This document shows positions 15,883-23,785 of a stretch of 64,000 nt of DNA, piece by piece. The first letter of the stretch is position 1. Each line of letters begins with the position of its first letter. A program made the translations under genes and the position numbers. A model generated the notes under the pieces. It saw only the letters and a program-made list of their open reading frames with translations, had not been told where the DNA came from and searched no databases. This DNA is from JAXGPX01 sp040766745 (GTDB taxonomy: Bacteria > Bacillota > Sulfobacillia > Fermentithermobacillales > Fermentithermobacillaceae), in contig JAXGPX010000003.1 in assembly GCA_040766745.1 (NCBI GenBank), positions 132,879 to 196,878 of the forward strand, read 5' to 3'.

Positions 15883-16570
15883 TGTATGCGCCAGGTATGA
15901 CGGAGAAGAGGTGCTCCACGGCGTTTCATTGGCCGTGGAACCAGGCAAGATCACAACCATCATCGGTGCCAACGGTGCAGGCAAAACCACAACACTAAGG
16001 TGCATTACCGGGCTCCTTAAGCCCACCAAAGGTAAAGTTCTCTGGAACGGACAGGATATAACTTCCCTTGGCCCCCAGGGCATTGTGAAATCAGGAATCA
16101 CCATGGCACCTGAGGGGCGTCACGTTTTTCCACACATGAGCGTAATGGAAAACCTGGATATGGGAGCGTACCTGCGACGGGATACAGATGGAGTAAGACG
16201 GGATCGCCAATGGGTCTTCGAGCTTTTCCCTGTGCTAAAGGTCAGGCTCAATCAGCCAGCAGGCACCCTGTCAGGAGGAGAACAGCAAATGCTTGCTGTA
16301 GGGCGTGCTCTTATGTCAGACCCTGAAGTATTACTCATGGATGAGCCCTCTATGGGGCTTGCCCCCATGCTGGTAGATGAAGTATTTCGTGTCATTGGCC
16401 AGATAAAGGAAATCGGAAAGACTGTGCTGTTAGTAGAACAAAACGCTGTAATGGCCCTGGATATTGCTGACAAAGGGTACGTCTTGGAGCTTGGATCAGT
16501 AGTGATGTCAGGAACCGGAGCCCAATTAATGAACAATCCAGATGTAGAAAGGGCGTACCTGGGAGTATAA
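15866..16570 (+). CDS. livF: Branched-chain-type amino acid ABC transporter ATPase LivF
   Basis: An ABC ATPase of about 234 residues. Walker A is GANGAGKTT, the signature is LSGGEQQML, and Walker B is VLLMDEPSMGLAPMLVDEV, all diagnostic for LivF. GTG 15866, with GGAGG (15853-15857) 8 bases upstream, is the best start; ATG 15860 is only 2 bases from that site, and the open frame reaches back to 15827. The start lies inside livG, so the two ATPases are translationally coupled. Confidence 0.92.
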   Translation: MLELADVCARYDGEEVLHGVSLAVEPGKITTIIGANGAGKTTTLRCITGLLKPTKGKVLWNGQDITSLGPQGIVKSGITMAPEGRHVFPHMSVMENLDMGAYLRRDTDGVRRDRQWVFELFPVLKVRLNQPAGTLSGGEQQMLAVGRALMSDPEVLLMDEPSMGLAPMLVDEVFRVIGQIKEIGKTVLLVEQNAVMALDIADKGYVLELGSVVMSGTGAQLMNNPDVERAYLGV

Positions 16571-16638
16571 ATACTAAACCGTTACCCTAAGTTTTCCGTC
16601 CAAAATACTGATCAAGAGTCACTGGAAGGAGATTCAAA

Positions 16639-17409
16639 ATGTCACCAAAGTGGTTACAAAACATGACATGGGAAGACTTTGAAAAGGGCATGCAAAAATG
16701 CAATGTCGTTATCGTGCCTGTAGGCAGCACTGAACAGCATGGTGCCCACCTTCCCCTGGGAACAGATACCATGGTAGCCAACGTGCTGGCAGAAGGCGCC
16801 TCTGAGCGGACAGGCGCAATCATCGCCCCGCCTGTTTGGTATGGCTGGAGCCCTCATCATATGGTGCTTCCGGGAACAGTAACAATCCGCCCTGAAGTCT
16901 TAGCAGAGCTTCTCTTTGACATAATAGAATCCCTGCAGCAACACGGTGCCAGGAAATTCGTAGTCATAAATGGCCACAGAATTGTAAATATAAGTTGGAT
17001 GCAAATTGTGTGCGAAAGAGCCCAGAGGACACTAGGGGTCAAGACCATAATATTCGATCCTGCGTATATGTCCAAAGAAATCAGCTCCAAACTTGGATTC
17101 GGCCCGGTTGGGCATGCCGAAGAAGCCGAATCATCCCATATGTTGTGCTGCTACCCGGAATTGTGCCACCTGGAAAGGGCACTGGATTACACTCCCGGCC
17201 ATAAAGCTCTTTACAGCGTTGATCCGGGATTCAGGGGAGATACTTTGTGTTACGTTCCGTCTACAGTAAATGACATGGGACAATCTGTTAGAGCCGCAAA
17301 GGGGACAACAGGGAGCCCTTCGCGATCATCCGGCGAAAAAGGCAAAGAATATCATGAACACCTGGTCGGAAGGCTTGTTGAAGTGATTAAGGATCTTCAA
17401 GAGTCCTAG
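16639..17409 (+). CDS. Creatininase-family amidohydrolase
   Basis: A 256-residue member of the creatininase superfamily of metal-dependent amidohydrolases. The family motif VIVPVGSTEQHGAHLPLGTDT (about residues 25-45) supplies metal-binding Glu, His and Asp residues. FVVINGHRIVN and GPVGHAEEAESSHML supply the later ligands. The canonical NGHGGN motif is altered here to NGHRIVN. AAGGAGA precedes ATG 16639, 68 bases after livF, so it is probably co-transcribed with the transporter. Related enzymes act on creatinine, formamidopyrimidines or mycofactocin peptide; here the substrate may be whatever the Liv system imports. Confidence 0.85.
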   Translation: MSPKWLQNMTWEDFEKGMQKCNVVIVPVGSTEQHGAHLPLGTDTMVANVLAEGASERTGAIIAPPVWYGWSPHHMVLPGTVTIRPEVLAELLFDIIESLQQHGARKFVVINGHRIVNISWMQIVCERAQRTLGVKTIIFDPAYMSKEISSKLGFGPVGHAEEAESSHMLCCYPELCHLERALDYTPGHKALYSVDPGFRGDTLCYVPSTVNDMGQSVRAAKGTTGSPSRSSGEKGKEYHEHLVGRLVEVIKDLQES

Positions 17410-17584
17410 GTATGATTCTCTTGTGCTGTGCCCCAGCCGCTCCTCAATCTGAGCATTTTCATTATGCAGAAAGAGGGAATTCCAAACCCTTGGCTGAATT
17501 GAAAGTCAAGGGTTTTGTCTTATGGTACAACGTGGTGACTATCATCTTTGACAGACAAACCGAAAGTACAAAGGAGGAATACGC

Positions 17585-18964
17585 TTGTACAGTCTGGACC
17601 TACATAACTACGCAAGACTTTTTACAGCCTATACTGAACTGAGAATACAAGAAAACCGAAACGTGCAGATTTCCTTCGTTAAAGGAAATAACACGTCTAA
17701 CTCACGTTCGTCTACCAGCGGAGTATCAGCAAGAGTATACAGCAACGGATCATGGGGGTTTGCGTCCAACCCTCAGATAAGTGAAGACGCAGTCAAGTCA
17801 GTAATAGGGGCAGCGACTGACAATGCCCTGTTTCTCGACTCAAGAGAGGGCAAGAGCAAAGGTCCCCTTCCAATGGCCCCGGTAACATCAGAAAATGACT
17901 TTTCGACCACAAAACCCAGGCTAGGGCAAAAAGACCTGGTTGAGTTCGTAAAGGAACTGGATGGCCACATAGTCCGGAAATACCCCGGGCTCGCAAGCAG
18001 AACCCTATCTCTAAACTGCCTTGACATGGAAAAGACGCTTCTTACATCAGACGGATCATACTCCCATTCTATGATTCCAAGAAGTTTCATCTACGTCGTC
18101 CTCTCCCTCATGAAAGACGGACAACCTGTGGAACTATCTGAGGTCTACGGCGGCAGAGGGCAGTTTGAAGACCAATTCAGCTCGCCGCAAAGCCTGTTTG
18201 ATGACATCGAACGCCAGTACGAGCACCTGGTAAAAAAGAGTCAAGGGGTGTTTGCAGATGCAAGGCTCAAAACATGTGTCCTTGCAGCTGACCTGGCAGG
18301 TATTCTTGCCCACGAAGCCATAGGCCATACCACCGAAGCCGACATGGTTATGAGCGGTTCAGTGGCAAGCGGCAAAATTGGCAAAGAAGTTGCCAGCCCG
18401 TTAATAACCCTGGTAGACTTCGCTAATTCATTTGAAGGCCAAACATGCCCTGTACCTATCTATGTTGACGACGAAGGCACAAAAGCAGAAGATACAGTGG
18501 TAATCGAAAATGGCATTCTGCGAAATTACATGCACAATAAGGAAAGCGCAAAACATTTCGGAGTTGCACCTACGGGCAACGCCCGAGCCTTCCAATTTTC
18601 AGATGAACCCCTGATACGAATGAGAAACACCGCAATACTACCTGGCACCGATAATCTCCAAGATATGATTGCATCAATTGACGACGGCTACTACCTCATA
18701 AGGCCGAGTAACGGCCAGGCCGACTCTACCAGCGAGTTCATGTTTGGTATAACCCTTGGGTACGAAATCAAGAACGGCAAGATCGGTAGGGCCATTAAGG
18801 ATACAACCATTTCAGGGGTAGCCTTCGATGTGCTCAAGACAGTTACTATGATATCGCCTGACATGAAATGGATGAGTGGCGGAATGTGCGGCAAGAAACA
18901 GCCTATACCTGTAGGAATGGGTGGGCCGGCCATAAAATGCAAAGTCACCATAGGAGGTAGGTAA
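17585..18964 (+). CDS. tldD: TldD-family metallopeptidase subunit
   Basis: A 459-residue member of the TldD/PmbA (TldE) superfamily. The zinc motif HEAIGH, with H243, E244 and H248 followed by TTEAD, marks it as the catalytic TldD-like subunit. TldD works with TldE as a heterodimeric protease that degrades unfolded or small peptides. TTG 17585 has AAAGGAGG (17570-17577) upstream. The partner tldE starts 2 bases after its stop. The 175-base gap from the creatininase gene contains no terminator, so it may belong to the liv unit. This is the first of two TldD/E pairs in the window. Confidence 0.9.
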   Translation: MYSLDLHNYARLFTAYTELRIQENRNVQISFVKGNNTSNSRSSTSGVSARVYSNGSWGFASNPQISEDAVKSVIGAATDNALFLDSREGKSKGPLPMAPVTSENDFSTTKPRLGQKDLVEFVKELDGHIVRKYPGLASRTLSLNCLDMEKTLLTSDGSYSHSMIPRSFIYVVLSLMKDGQPVELSEVYGGRGQFEDQFSSPQSLFDDIERQYEHLVKKSQGVFADARLKTCVLAADLAGILAHEAIGHTTEADMVMSGSVASGKIGKEVASPLITLVDFANSFEGQTCPVPIYVDDEGTKAEDTVVIENGILRNYMHNKESAKHFGVAPTGNARAFQFSDEPLIRMRNTAILPGTDNLQDMIASIDDGYYLIRPSNGQADSTSEFMFGITLGYEIKNGKIGRAIKDTTISGVAFDVLKTVTMISPDMKWMSGGMCGKKQPIPVGMGGPAIKCKVTIGGR

Positions 18965-18966
18965 AC

Positions 18967-20262
18967 ATGGAAGACCCAAAGCAGATTGCTAAATATGGCC
19001 TGAACGCACTACTTAAGGCCGGAGCTGATAAGGCTCAATGCAGCCTTACTCTCACTGACAAACACGAGATGAACGTGGAACTTGGTGAATTTACCCTACT
19101 TAGAACCACTTTTGATACCCGAGTCGGACTAACTGCCATAAAGGGCAACAAGAAGGGTTCCACAAGCATAAACAAATCTGACAATAATTCGTTGGACACG
19201 GCAGCAGCCGATGTGCTTGCCATAACAGACGCTTCTGCCCCGGATGAAGCGAACGACATTGCTGAAGCCCAGCCCCCAGCTGTATTTGCATCAGGAGGCG
19301 ACTCACCGGACCTGGACAAGATGCATTTCAGAATGAAGGAATTGATTGAATCAGTAAAGGCCAGGTACCCAAAGTTAGTATTAATGCAGGCATACCTTGA
19401 TTTCACCCACTCAAGGAATTATTTCCTGAACTCAAACGGCGTGGATTTCACTACAAACAAGGGGATATACAACTGCACAGTTATCTTCTCGTCCAAGGAC
19501 GAGGAGAGAGTATCTTCGTTCAACTACACAGGATTCTCACTCAAGGATCTTGAGACAGGCCTGCTCAATTGTGGTTCTCTCAACACCCTTTTGCAGCAAT
19601 CAACTGAGCAGATAACAACAGAGCCTTTGCAGGGCAAGTTCGTAGGTGACGTCATCATCACTCCGGACTGCCTGAGCGACATGTTGTACTTTGTTTCAAG
19701 TTCATTAAGCGACGGCCCAATGATCTCGGGAACAAGTATCTACAAGGACAAGCTAAATGCGCAGATTGCTAGCCCTATCTTCAATCTGCACTCCCGTCCT
19801 GTCTCAGACGAGATATCCAATGGCTATTTCGTGACACACGACGGATATGCTGCCCAAAACAGCACTATTATCGAAAAGGGCGTTCTTAAGACCTTCCTTC
19901 TTAGCCTGTACGGCTCCAGAAAAACCGGCTTGGACCGGGCGGTCAACAACGGTGAAGCTTTTGTTGTAGACCCGGGCGATACTAGGTTTGATGACATGGT
20001 AGAATCGGTTAAAAAGGGAATACTCCTTGCCAGGTTCTCAGGAGGATACCCAAGTGATAACGGTGACTTCTCAGGCGTGGCAAAAAACAGCTACCTGATA
20101 GAAGACGGAGAGATTAGGGGCCCCATAAGTGAATCTATGATCTCAGGAAATTTCGTTGATATGCTAAAAAACATAACTGCCATATCCCGTGAACAGGTTG
20201 ACTACGGGTTCTCTATCCTGCCATGGATTGCAGTTTCGGGAGTTACAGTATCAGGAAAATAG
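18967..20262 (+). CDS. tldE: TldE/PmbA-family protein
   Basis: A 431-residue TldE/PmbA-type subunit. The N-terminal domain includes LGEFTLLRTTFDTRVGLTAIKGNKKGSTSIN, and the C-terminal half includes the family pattern GDVIITPDCLSDMLYFV, SRPVSDEISNGYFVTHDGYAAQN and NSYLIEDGEI. It lacks the HExxxH zinc motif, as expected for the non-catalytic partner of TldD. AGGAGGT precedes ATG 18967, 2 bases after tldD, so the pair is tightly coupled. A strong terminator follows at 20324. Confidence 0.9.
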   Translation: MEDPKQIAKYGLNALLKAGADKAQCSLTLTDKHEMNVELGEFTLLRTTFDTRVGLTAIKGNKKGSTSINKSDNNSLDTAAADVLAITDASAPDEANDIAEAQPPAVFASGGDSPDLDKMHFRMKELIESVKARYPKLVLMQAYLDFTHSRNYFLNSNGVDFTTNKGIYNCTVIFSSKDEERVSSFNYTGFSLKDLETGLLNCGSLNTLLQQSTEQITTEPLQGKFVGDVIITPDCLSDMLYFVSSSLSDGPMISGTSIYKDKLNAQIASPIFNLHSRPVSDEISNGYFVTHDGYAAQNSTIIEKGVLKTFLLSLYGSRKTGLDRAVNNGEAFVVDPGDTRFDDMVESVKKGILLARFSGGYPSDNGDFSGVAKNSYLIEDGEIRGPISESMISGNFVDMLKNITAISREQVDYGFSILPWIAVSGVTVSGK

Positions 20263-20323
20263 TCCTTGACGGCAAATGCTTTGGGAAGGCTCACAAACTC
20301 CGGGGCTTAACACATACAAAATC

Positions 20324-20353
20324 AGCCGGCTGTCAAAACAGCCGGCTTTTTTA
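20324..20353 (+). terminator. Rho-independent terminator after tldE
   Basis: Stem AGCCGGCTG / CAGCCGGCT with a 6-base loop followed by six T. It closes the liv-creatininase-tldDE unit. Confidence 0.95.
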
Positions 20354-20408
20354 TACGTTTCTATGCTCAGTGTTTCTAAATTCAAAAACCCAGGAAATCC
20401 CCAATTAC

Positions 20409-20990
20409 CTACTTACGGCGTTTCATACACCCCTTCTTGCCTTTTCGGGACGAACCCCCCATACCGCCCTCAGGCCAATCCTGCCCTCCGGCAACCCGGA
20501 TTTCCAGCTGAATTTCCTGGCTTGTGGGAACATTGATCTTGTTAGAGGCCAGTTCACAATAAGAGCCGTCATCAATACGGAAAATGGCCTGGATAGGCAC
20601 CTCTATTTCCGCCTTCCCAGTGGAGGCTCTGGGCCTGGGTTCCACAGTGTGAGAAATTCCTTGCGAAGAACCAAGATCTCGACTTGGAACAGGCCTTGGC
20701 CTCAAACCTGTGTACACAGTAGGCCTTAGAATTATATCAGCAGGCGAAACACCCATTGCTTCCTCAACGTACCTTGTTATTACCTGGCTATGGTCGCCGC
20801 TGGATTCAGGTTGCATGCAGTAACCCAATAATGCACCGGCTATTTCTTCCGGGCATCCTCTGAAAACACGATGAACCCTCAACACCCGCCTGGATTCACC
20901 GATACTTGCTGACATAAAAACCTTCTTGTTGTTCGTATATACTAATTCCAAGCCCACTGCCTGAGCCTTCTGTCTTAGTAGATCCATCAT
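20409..20990 (-). CDS. Hypothetical protein, faintly SprT/DUF45-like N-terminus
   Basis: A 193-residue protein, not confidently recognised. The N-terminal half (VLRVHRVFRGCPEEIAGALLGY) resembles the region before the HExxH motif in SprT/YgjP-type proteins, but no zinc motif follows. The C-terminal tail is rich in Gly, Lys and Arg (from about residue 175) and looks unstructured. The ATG pair at 20990/20987 has GGAGGGGG upstream. It is convergent with the tldE terminator and stands alone. Confidence 0.6.
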   Translation of the reverse strand: MMDLLRQKAQAVGLELVYTNNKKVFMSASIGESRRVLRVHRVFRGCPEEIAGALLGYCMQPESSGDHSQVITRYVEEAMGVSPADIILRPTVYTGLRPRPVPSRDLGSSQGISHTVEPRPRASTGKAEIEVPIQAIFRIDDGSYCELASNKINVPTSQEIQLEIRVAGGQDWPEGGMGGSSRKGKKGCMKRRK

Positions 20991-21325
20991 TTCCCCCTCC
21001 GATTAAACACCAATCTGAATCTTGTAAGTTCAACCACAGTATCAAAGATGGCCATCTTCTACCGGTATTTTATGCCGGGCGATCTCTTCTCGACATGGCC
21101 CCGGTGGTTAAGTTCCCTACATGGGCAAGGCGCTGTATTATGGGCATAACCAGGCGTTGTGCAACAGCATTATCTCCCCGGCAAACAGGAAGACAGGGGA
21201 AAGTACCTGGCCGCTCATGCAATCAGATAGACCTTTCCCCTGCCTAGTTCGTCACCGTTTGATATGAGACTGATCTTAAGCCCAGAACTGTTTAGCCACG
21301 TTTCCGTGCATACAACAATTACCAC
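20991..21325. other. Intergenic region with one long hairpin
   Basis: No gene seen. At 21194-21242 a 10-bp stem, CAGGGGAAAG / CTTTCCCCTG, encloses a 29-base loop, which could be a structured RNA or a terminator of the minus-strand gene ending at 21326. Nothing else is recognised. Confidence 0.5.
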
Positions 21326-21655
21326 TCAATAGTCGCAGTCACAATCTTTCTCATCACAGGGTTGCTCTTTTTCAAAGAAGAATACCTTGATAACAAATTC
21401 CTGGCACGATGGAACACCGAACATGAACTGGCCGCACTTGTCTGTAAATGCAAAGGTAACCGGAACCAATTTGCACGGATCTTTAGTAGGCTGATGGAAC
21501 AGTTTAACAACAGCATTTTCAACAGGCCTGCCGTCAGGGAACTTTACAACTCCGTGGATAACGGCCCTTTCCTCCTTCTCGAGTTTAAGAAAGAGGTCGC
21601 GCTCTTCATTGGGTGCCAGAGCCTTTACTTTGAAGGTAAGAAGTTTGAAACCCAC
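21326..21655 (-). CDS. Small carboxypeptidase-regulatory-like (beta-sandwich) protein
   Basis: A 109-residue protein. VIHGVVKFPDGRPVENAVVKLF...FTDKCGQFMFGVP is the pattern of a transthyretin-like carboxypeptidase regulatory domain, a small beta-sandwich usually found on secreted or surface proteins. No signal peptide is visible. The C-terminus is Cys- and Asp-rich (CDEKDCDCDY), which suggests metal binding. GTG 21655 has AAGGTGG 8 bases upstream. Small stand-alone versions are common in clostridia; the function is unknown. Confidence 0.7.
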   Translation of the reverse strand: MGFKLLTFKVKALAPNEERDLFLKLEKEERAVIHGVVKFPDGRPVENAVVKLFHQPTKDPCKLVPVTFAFTDKCGQFMFGVPSCQEFVIKVFFFEKEQPCDEKDCDCDY

Positions 21656-21724
21656 CTTCCAACACCACCTTGCCTAATGATTACTGGGATATCTTATGTA
21701 GTGTTGTAAGGAGGTGTGATAGTT

Positions 21725-21856
21725 TTGCTGCGGGGCGATGACGTTTGGTGCCTTAATCGTCACGTTGACGGTGGGCCAGGTTGCTCCCGTCTATTGCCCA
21801 ACCTGCGAAGACGCTTACCTGAAAGCATGTCGCGTACAGAGTTCATTGAAACATAG
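21725..21856 (+). CDS. Possible 43-residue small protein
   Basis: An open frame of 43 codons starting TTG (21725) behind a perfect AAGGAGG (21708-21714), ending TAG at 21854-21856. The product begins MLRGDDVWCLNRHVDGGPGC and is Arg-rich. No family is recognised. It lies between a minus-strand gene and dapB and could be a leader peptide of the dapB transcript or a real small protein. Confidence 0.4.
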   Translation: MLRGDDVWCLNRHVDGGPGCSRLLPNLRRRLPESMSRTEFIET

Positions 21857-21914
21857 ACCGGTAGCGTATACTTGATTAAGATTGTTATTGGTAACTCAAC
21901 GGAGGTGGAGCATT

Positions 21915-22745
21915 GTGAAAATACTGTTGCACGGCTGCAACGGAAGAATGGGCCAGGTAATAACCAGGCTGGTTGAAGAATCTCAGAAACCCGAATCCCT
22001 AGGCTCAGATCAGGCCAAAGAATCCCATGGCCCTGGACTTGAGATTATCTGCGGAGTTGACCTGAACCCTCAGAAGTTCAACAACAGTTACCCTGTCTAT
22101 CAATCACTTGATAAGGTTCCGGCTGATGAAAAACCAGACGTGCTTGTTGACTTCTCCCACCACAGCTCCATTGCAGGGCTGCTTGATTTTGCCATAGCCA
22201 GGCAGACTCCCCTGGTCATCTGCACTACAGGCTTTACTGCCGAGGAACAACAGATGATCAAAGAATCATCTGAAAAAGTGGCGGTGCTCATGTCTGCCAA
22301 TATGTCTTTGGGCATCAATCTCCTCCTTGCGCTGGTTGAAAAGGCAGCACCGGCACTGGGGGGCTTGTTTGACATCGAAATTGTGGAAAAGCACCATAAC
22401 CAGAAGCTTGATTCGCCAAGCGGAACCGCCATGATGATTGCTGAAGCAATAAACGCAAGCCTTGGCCATGGGATGGAATACACATACGGGCGACACGGCA
22501 GAGATGTGAATGTGAGCAAGAGAAAGAAAAACGAGATTGGAATTCATGCAGTACGCGGAGGAGCCATTGTGGGAGAACATGACGTGATCTTTGCAGGCCA
22601 GGGCGAAGTGATTGAAATAAGGCACTCGGCTCTTTCCAGGGATGTTTTTGCATACGGCACGCTGCGGGCTGCCAGGTTCTTGGCCGGCAAAAGCCCGGGG
22701 CTTTACAGCATGAAAGATGTAATTGAAAGCAAAGATGTTCTGTAG
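21915..22745 (+). CDS. dapB: 4-hydroxy-tetrahydrodipicolinate reductase
   Basis: A 276-residue DapB. It reduces 4-hydroxy-tetrahydrodipicolinate to tetrahydrodipicolinate with NAD(P)H in the lysine and diaminopimelate pathway. The N-terminal nucleotide-binding motif is GCNGRMG; the family signature EKHHNQKLDSPSGTA lies near residue 158 and includes the catalytic His-His and Lys. GTG 21915 has GGAGGTGG 7-9 bases upstream; the frame is open 11 codons further upstream without a ribosome site. A run of about 20 extra residues (EESQKPESLGSDQAKESHG) follows helix 1. No other dap gene is adjacent. Confidence 0.93.
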   Translation: MKILLHGCNGRMGQVITRLVEESQKPESLGSDQAKESHGPGLEIICGVDLNPQKFNNSYPVYQSLDKVPADEKPDVLVDFSHHSSIAGLLDFAIARQTPLVICTTGFTAEEQQMIKESSEKVAVLMSANMSLGINLLLALVEKAAPALGGLFDIEIVEKHHNQKLDSPSGTAMMIAEAINASLGHGMEYTYGRHGRDVNVSKRKKNEIGIHAVRGGAIVGEHDVIFAGQGEVIEIRHSALSRDVFAYGTLRAARFLAGKSPGLYSMKDVIESKDVL

Positions 22746-22999
22746 CCCCGAGATTGTGCGCATATGAACCTATCAACATGGGTTTACCGGACATATCCAA
22801 AGAAATCCAAACTGTTACATTCTTGTTACATATGGAAACGCCATTGAAAAACCCTCCTGCCATACTTAGCATGACAGGAACCAGATGTGAGTCCGGCAGA
22901 ATCAGCCTTCCACCGAACGACTGCCTTTAGGCAGAGCATTGCCGGCAAGATGCAATCGATTTCCTGAATACCTGTGGATGAAAGACAGGAGGATGCGAA

Positions 23000-23587
23000 A
23001 TGAAGACCAGAACCAGAAACGCTCTGGCAGGGTTGGCCCTTCTGGGGATAGCCTGTATGTTGTTTGCAAGTGGCTGTTCAACAGCAGTACTGGGAGCGTC
23101 TGACGGGAAAGGCCAAGGTAAACAGGGAACACCCTCTACCGGAGCACCAGACCCAAATCCTAATCCCTCAAAACGCACAGTGGAAGTCACTCTCTACTTC
23201 AGCGACGATCAGGCCATGGAAGTCTTGCCTGAGAAACGAACAGTAGAGTTAACAGAAGATGAGGCTCAAATGCCTGTAGAGAAAATTGCTGTCCTTGAAC
23301 TTCTCAAAGGGCCCAAAGATGCAAATCTGAGAAAGACTCTGCCACCAGAGGCTGAACTCCTTTCCATTGAAGTAAAAGATGGGGTTGCGATCTTGGACTT
23401 CAGCCAAGAATTCCAAACCAAACACTGGGGCGGTTCAGCAGGAGAAACCATGACCATAGATTCCCTTGTATACACATTGACTGAAATCGAGGGAATCGAC
23501 AAGGTACAGGTCCTTATCGAAGGCAAGGCAATCGAAAGCCTGGCCGGACATTACGACTGGTCAGAGCCGTTTTCCAAAGGGAAGTAG
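23000..23587 (+). CDS. GerMN-domain lipoprotein
   Basis: A 195-residue lipoprotein with lipobox ASGC (Cys26), a Gly/Pro/Asn-rich linker (about residues 30-58) and a GerMN domain (about 60-190: VTLYFSDDQAMEVLPEKR, LELLKGP, LPPEAELLSIEVKDGVAILDFSQEF, LVYTLTEIEGIDKVQVLIEG). GerMN domains occur in the spore germination/sporulation protein GerM and in other Gram-positive lipoproteins. This supports a spore-forming or Gram-positive background. AGGAGG precedes ATG 23000. The gene is monocistronic and followed by a terminator. Confidence 0.9.
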   Translation: MKTRTRNALAGLALLGIACMLFASGCSTAVLGASDGKGQGKQGTPSTGAPDPNPNPSKRTVEVTLYFSDDQAMEVLPEKRTVELTEDEAQMPVEKIAVLELLKGPKDANLRKTLPPEAELLSIEVKDGVAILDFSQEFQTKHWGGSAGETMTIDSLVYTLTEIEGIDKVQVLIEGKAIESLAGHYDWSEPFSKGK

Positions 23588-23663
23588 CATAGATGCTTCG
23601 AGATATCCTGGCGGAAATTTCAGTGTACCGGTGTTGACTGCCATATAGCAGTTACAGTGAAAC

Positions 23664-23706
23664 AAAGAGGCCTTAAAGAAGTAGTTTCCTCTGAGGCCTC
23701 TTTCTT
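23664..23706 (+). terminator. Terminator after the GerMN lipoprotein gene
   Basis: AAAGAGGCCT pairs with AGGCCTCTTT around a loop of about 20 bases and is followed by TTCTTAT. It lies about 75 bases after the stop codon. Confidence 0.8.
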
Positions 23707-23707
23707 A

Positions 23708-23736
23708 TAAACAGGCACGAACCAAAACCGTATAAT
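23708..23736 (+). promoter_or_regulatory. Promoter of the M28 peptidase gene
   Basis: A perfect -10 TATAAT (23731-23736), a 17-base spacer and a weak -35 TAAACA (23708-23713). It lies between the preceding terminator and the peptidase start. Confidence 0.6.
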
Positions 23737-23785
23737 ATGCGTACTTACCATTGAACCATGGTGAAAGGAACGGAGCGTGTAGAAT

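Noticed and set aside
21715..21860. Lysine riboswitch before dapB
   Set aside because: No recognisable lysine aptamer core; the stretch fits a small open frame better.
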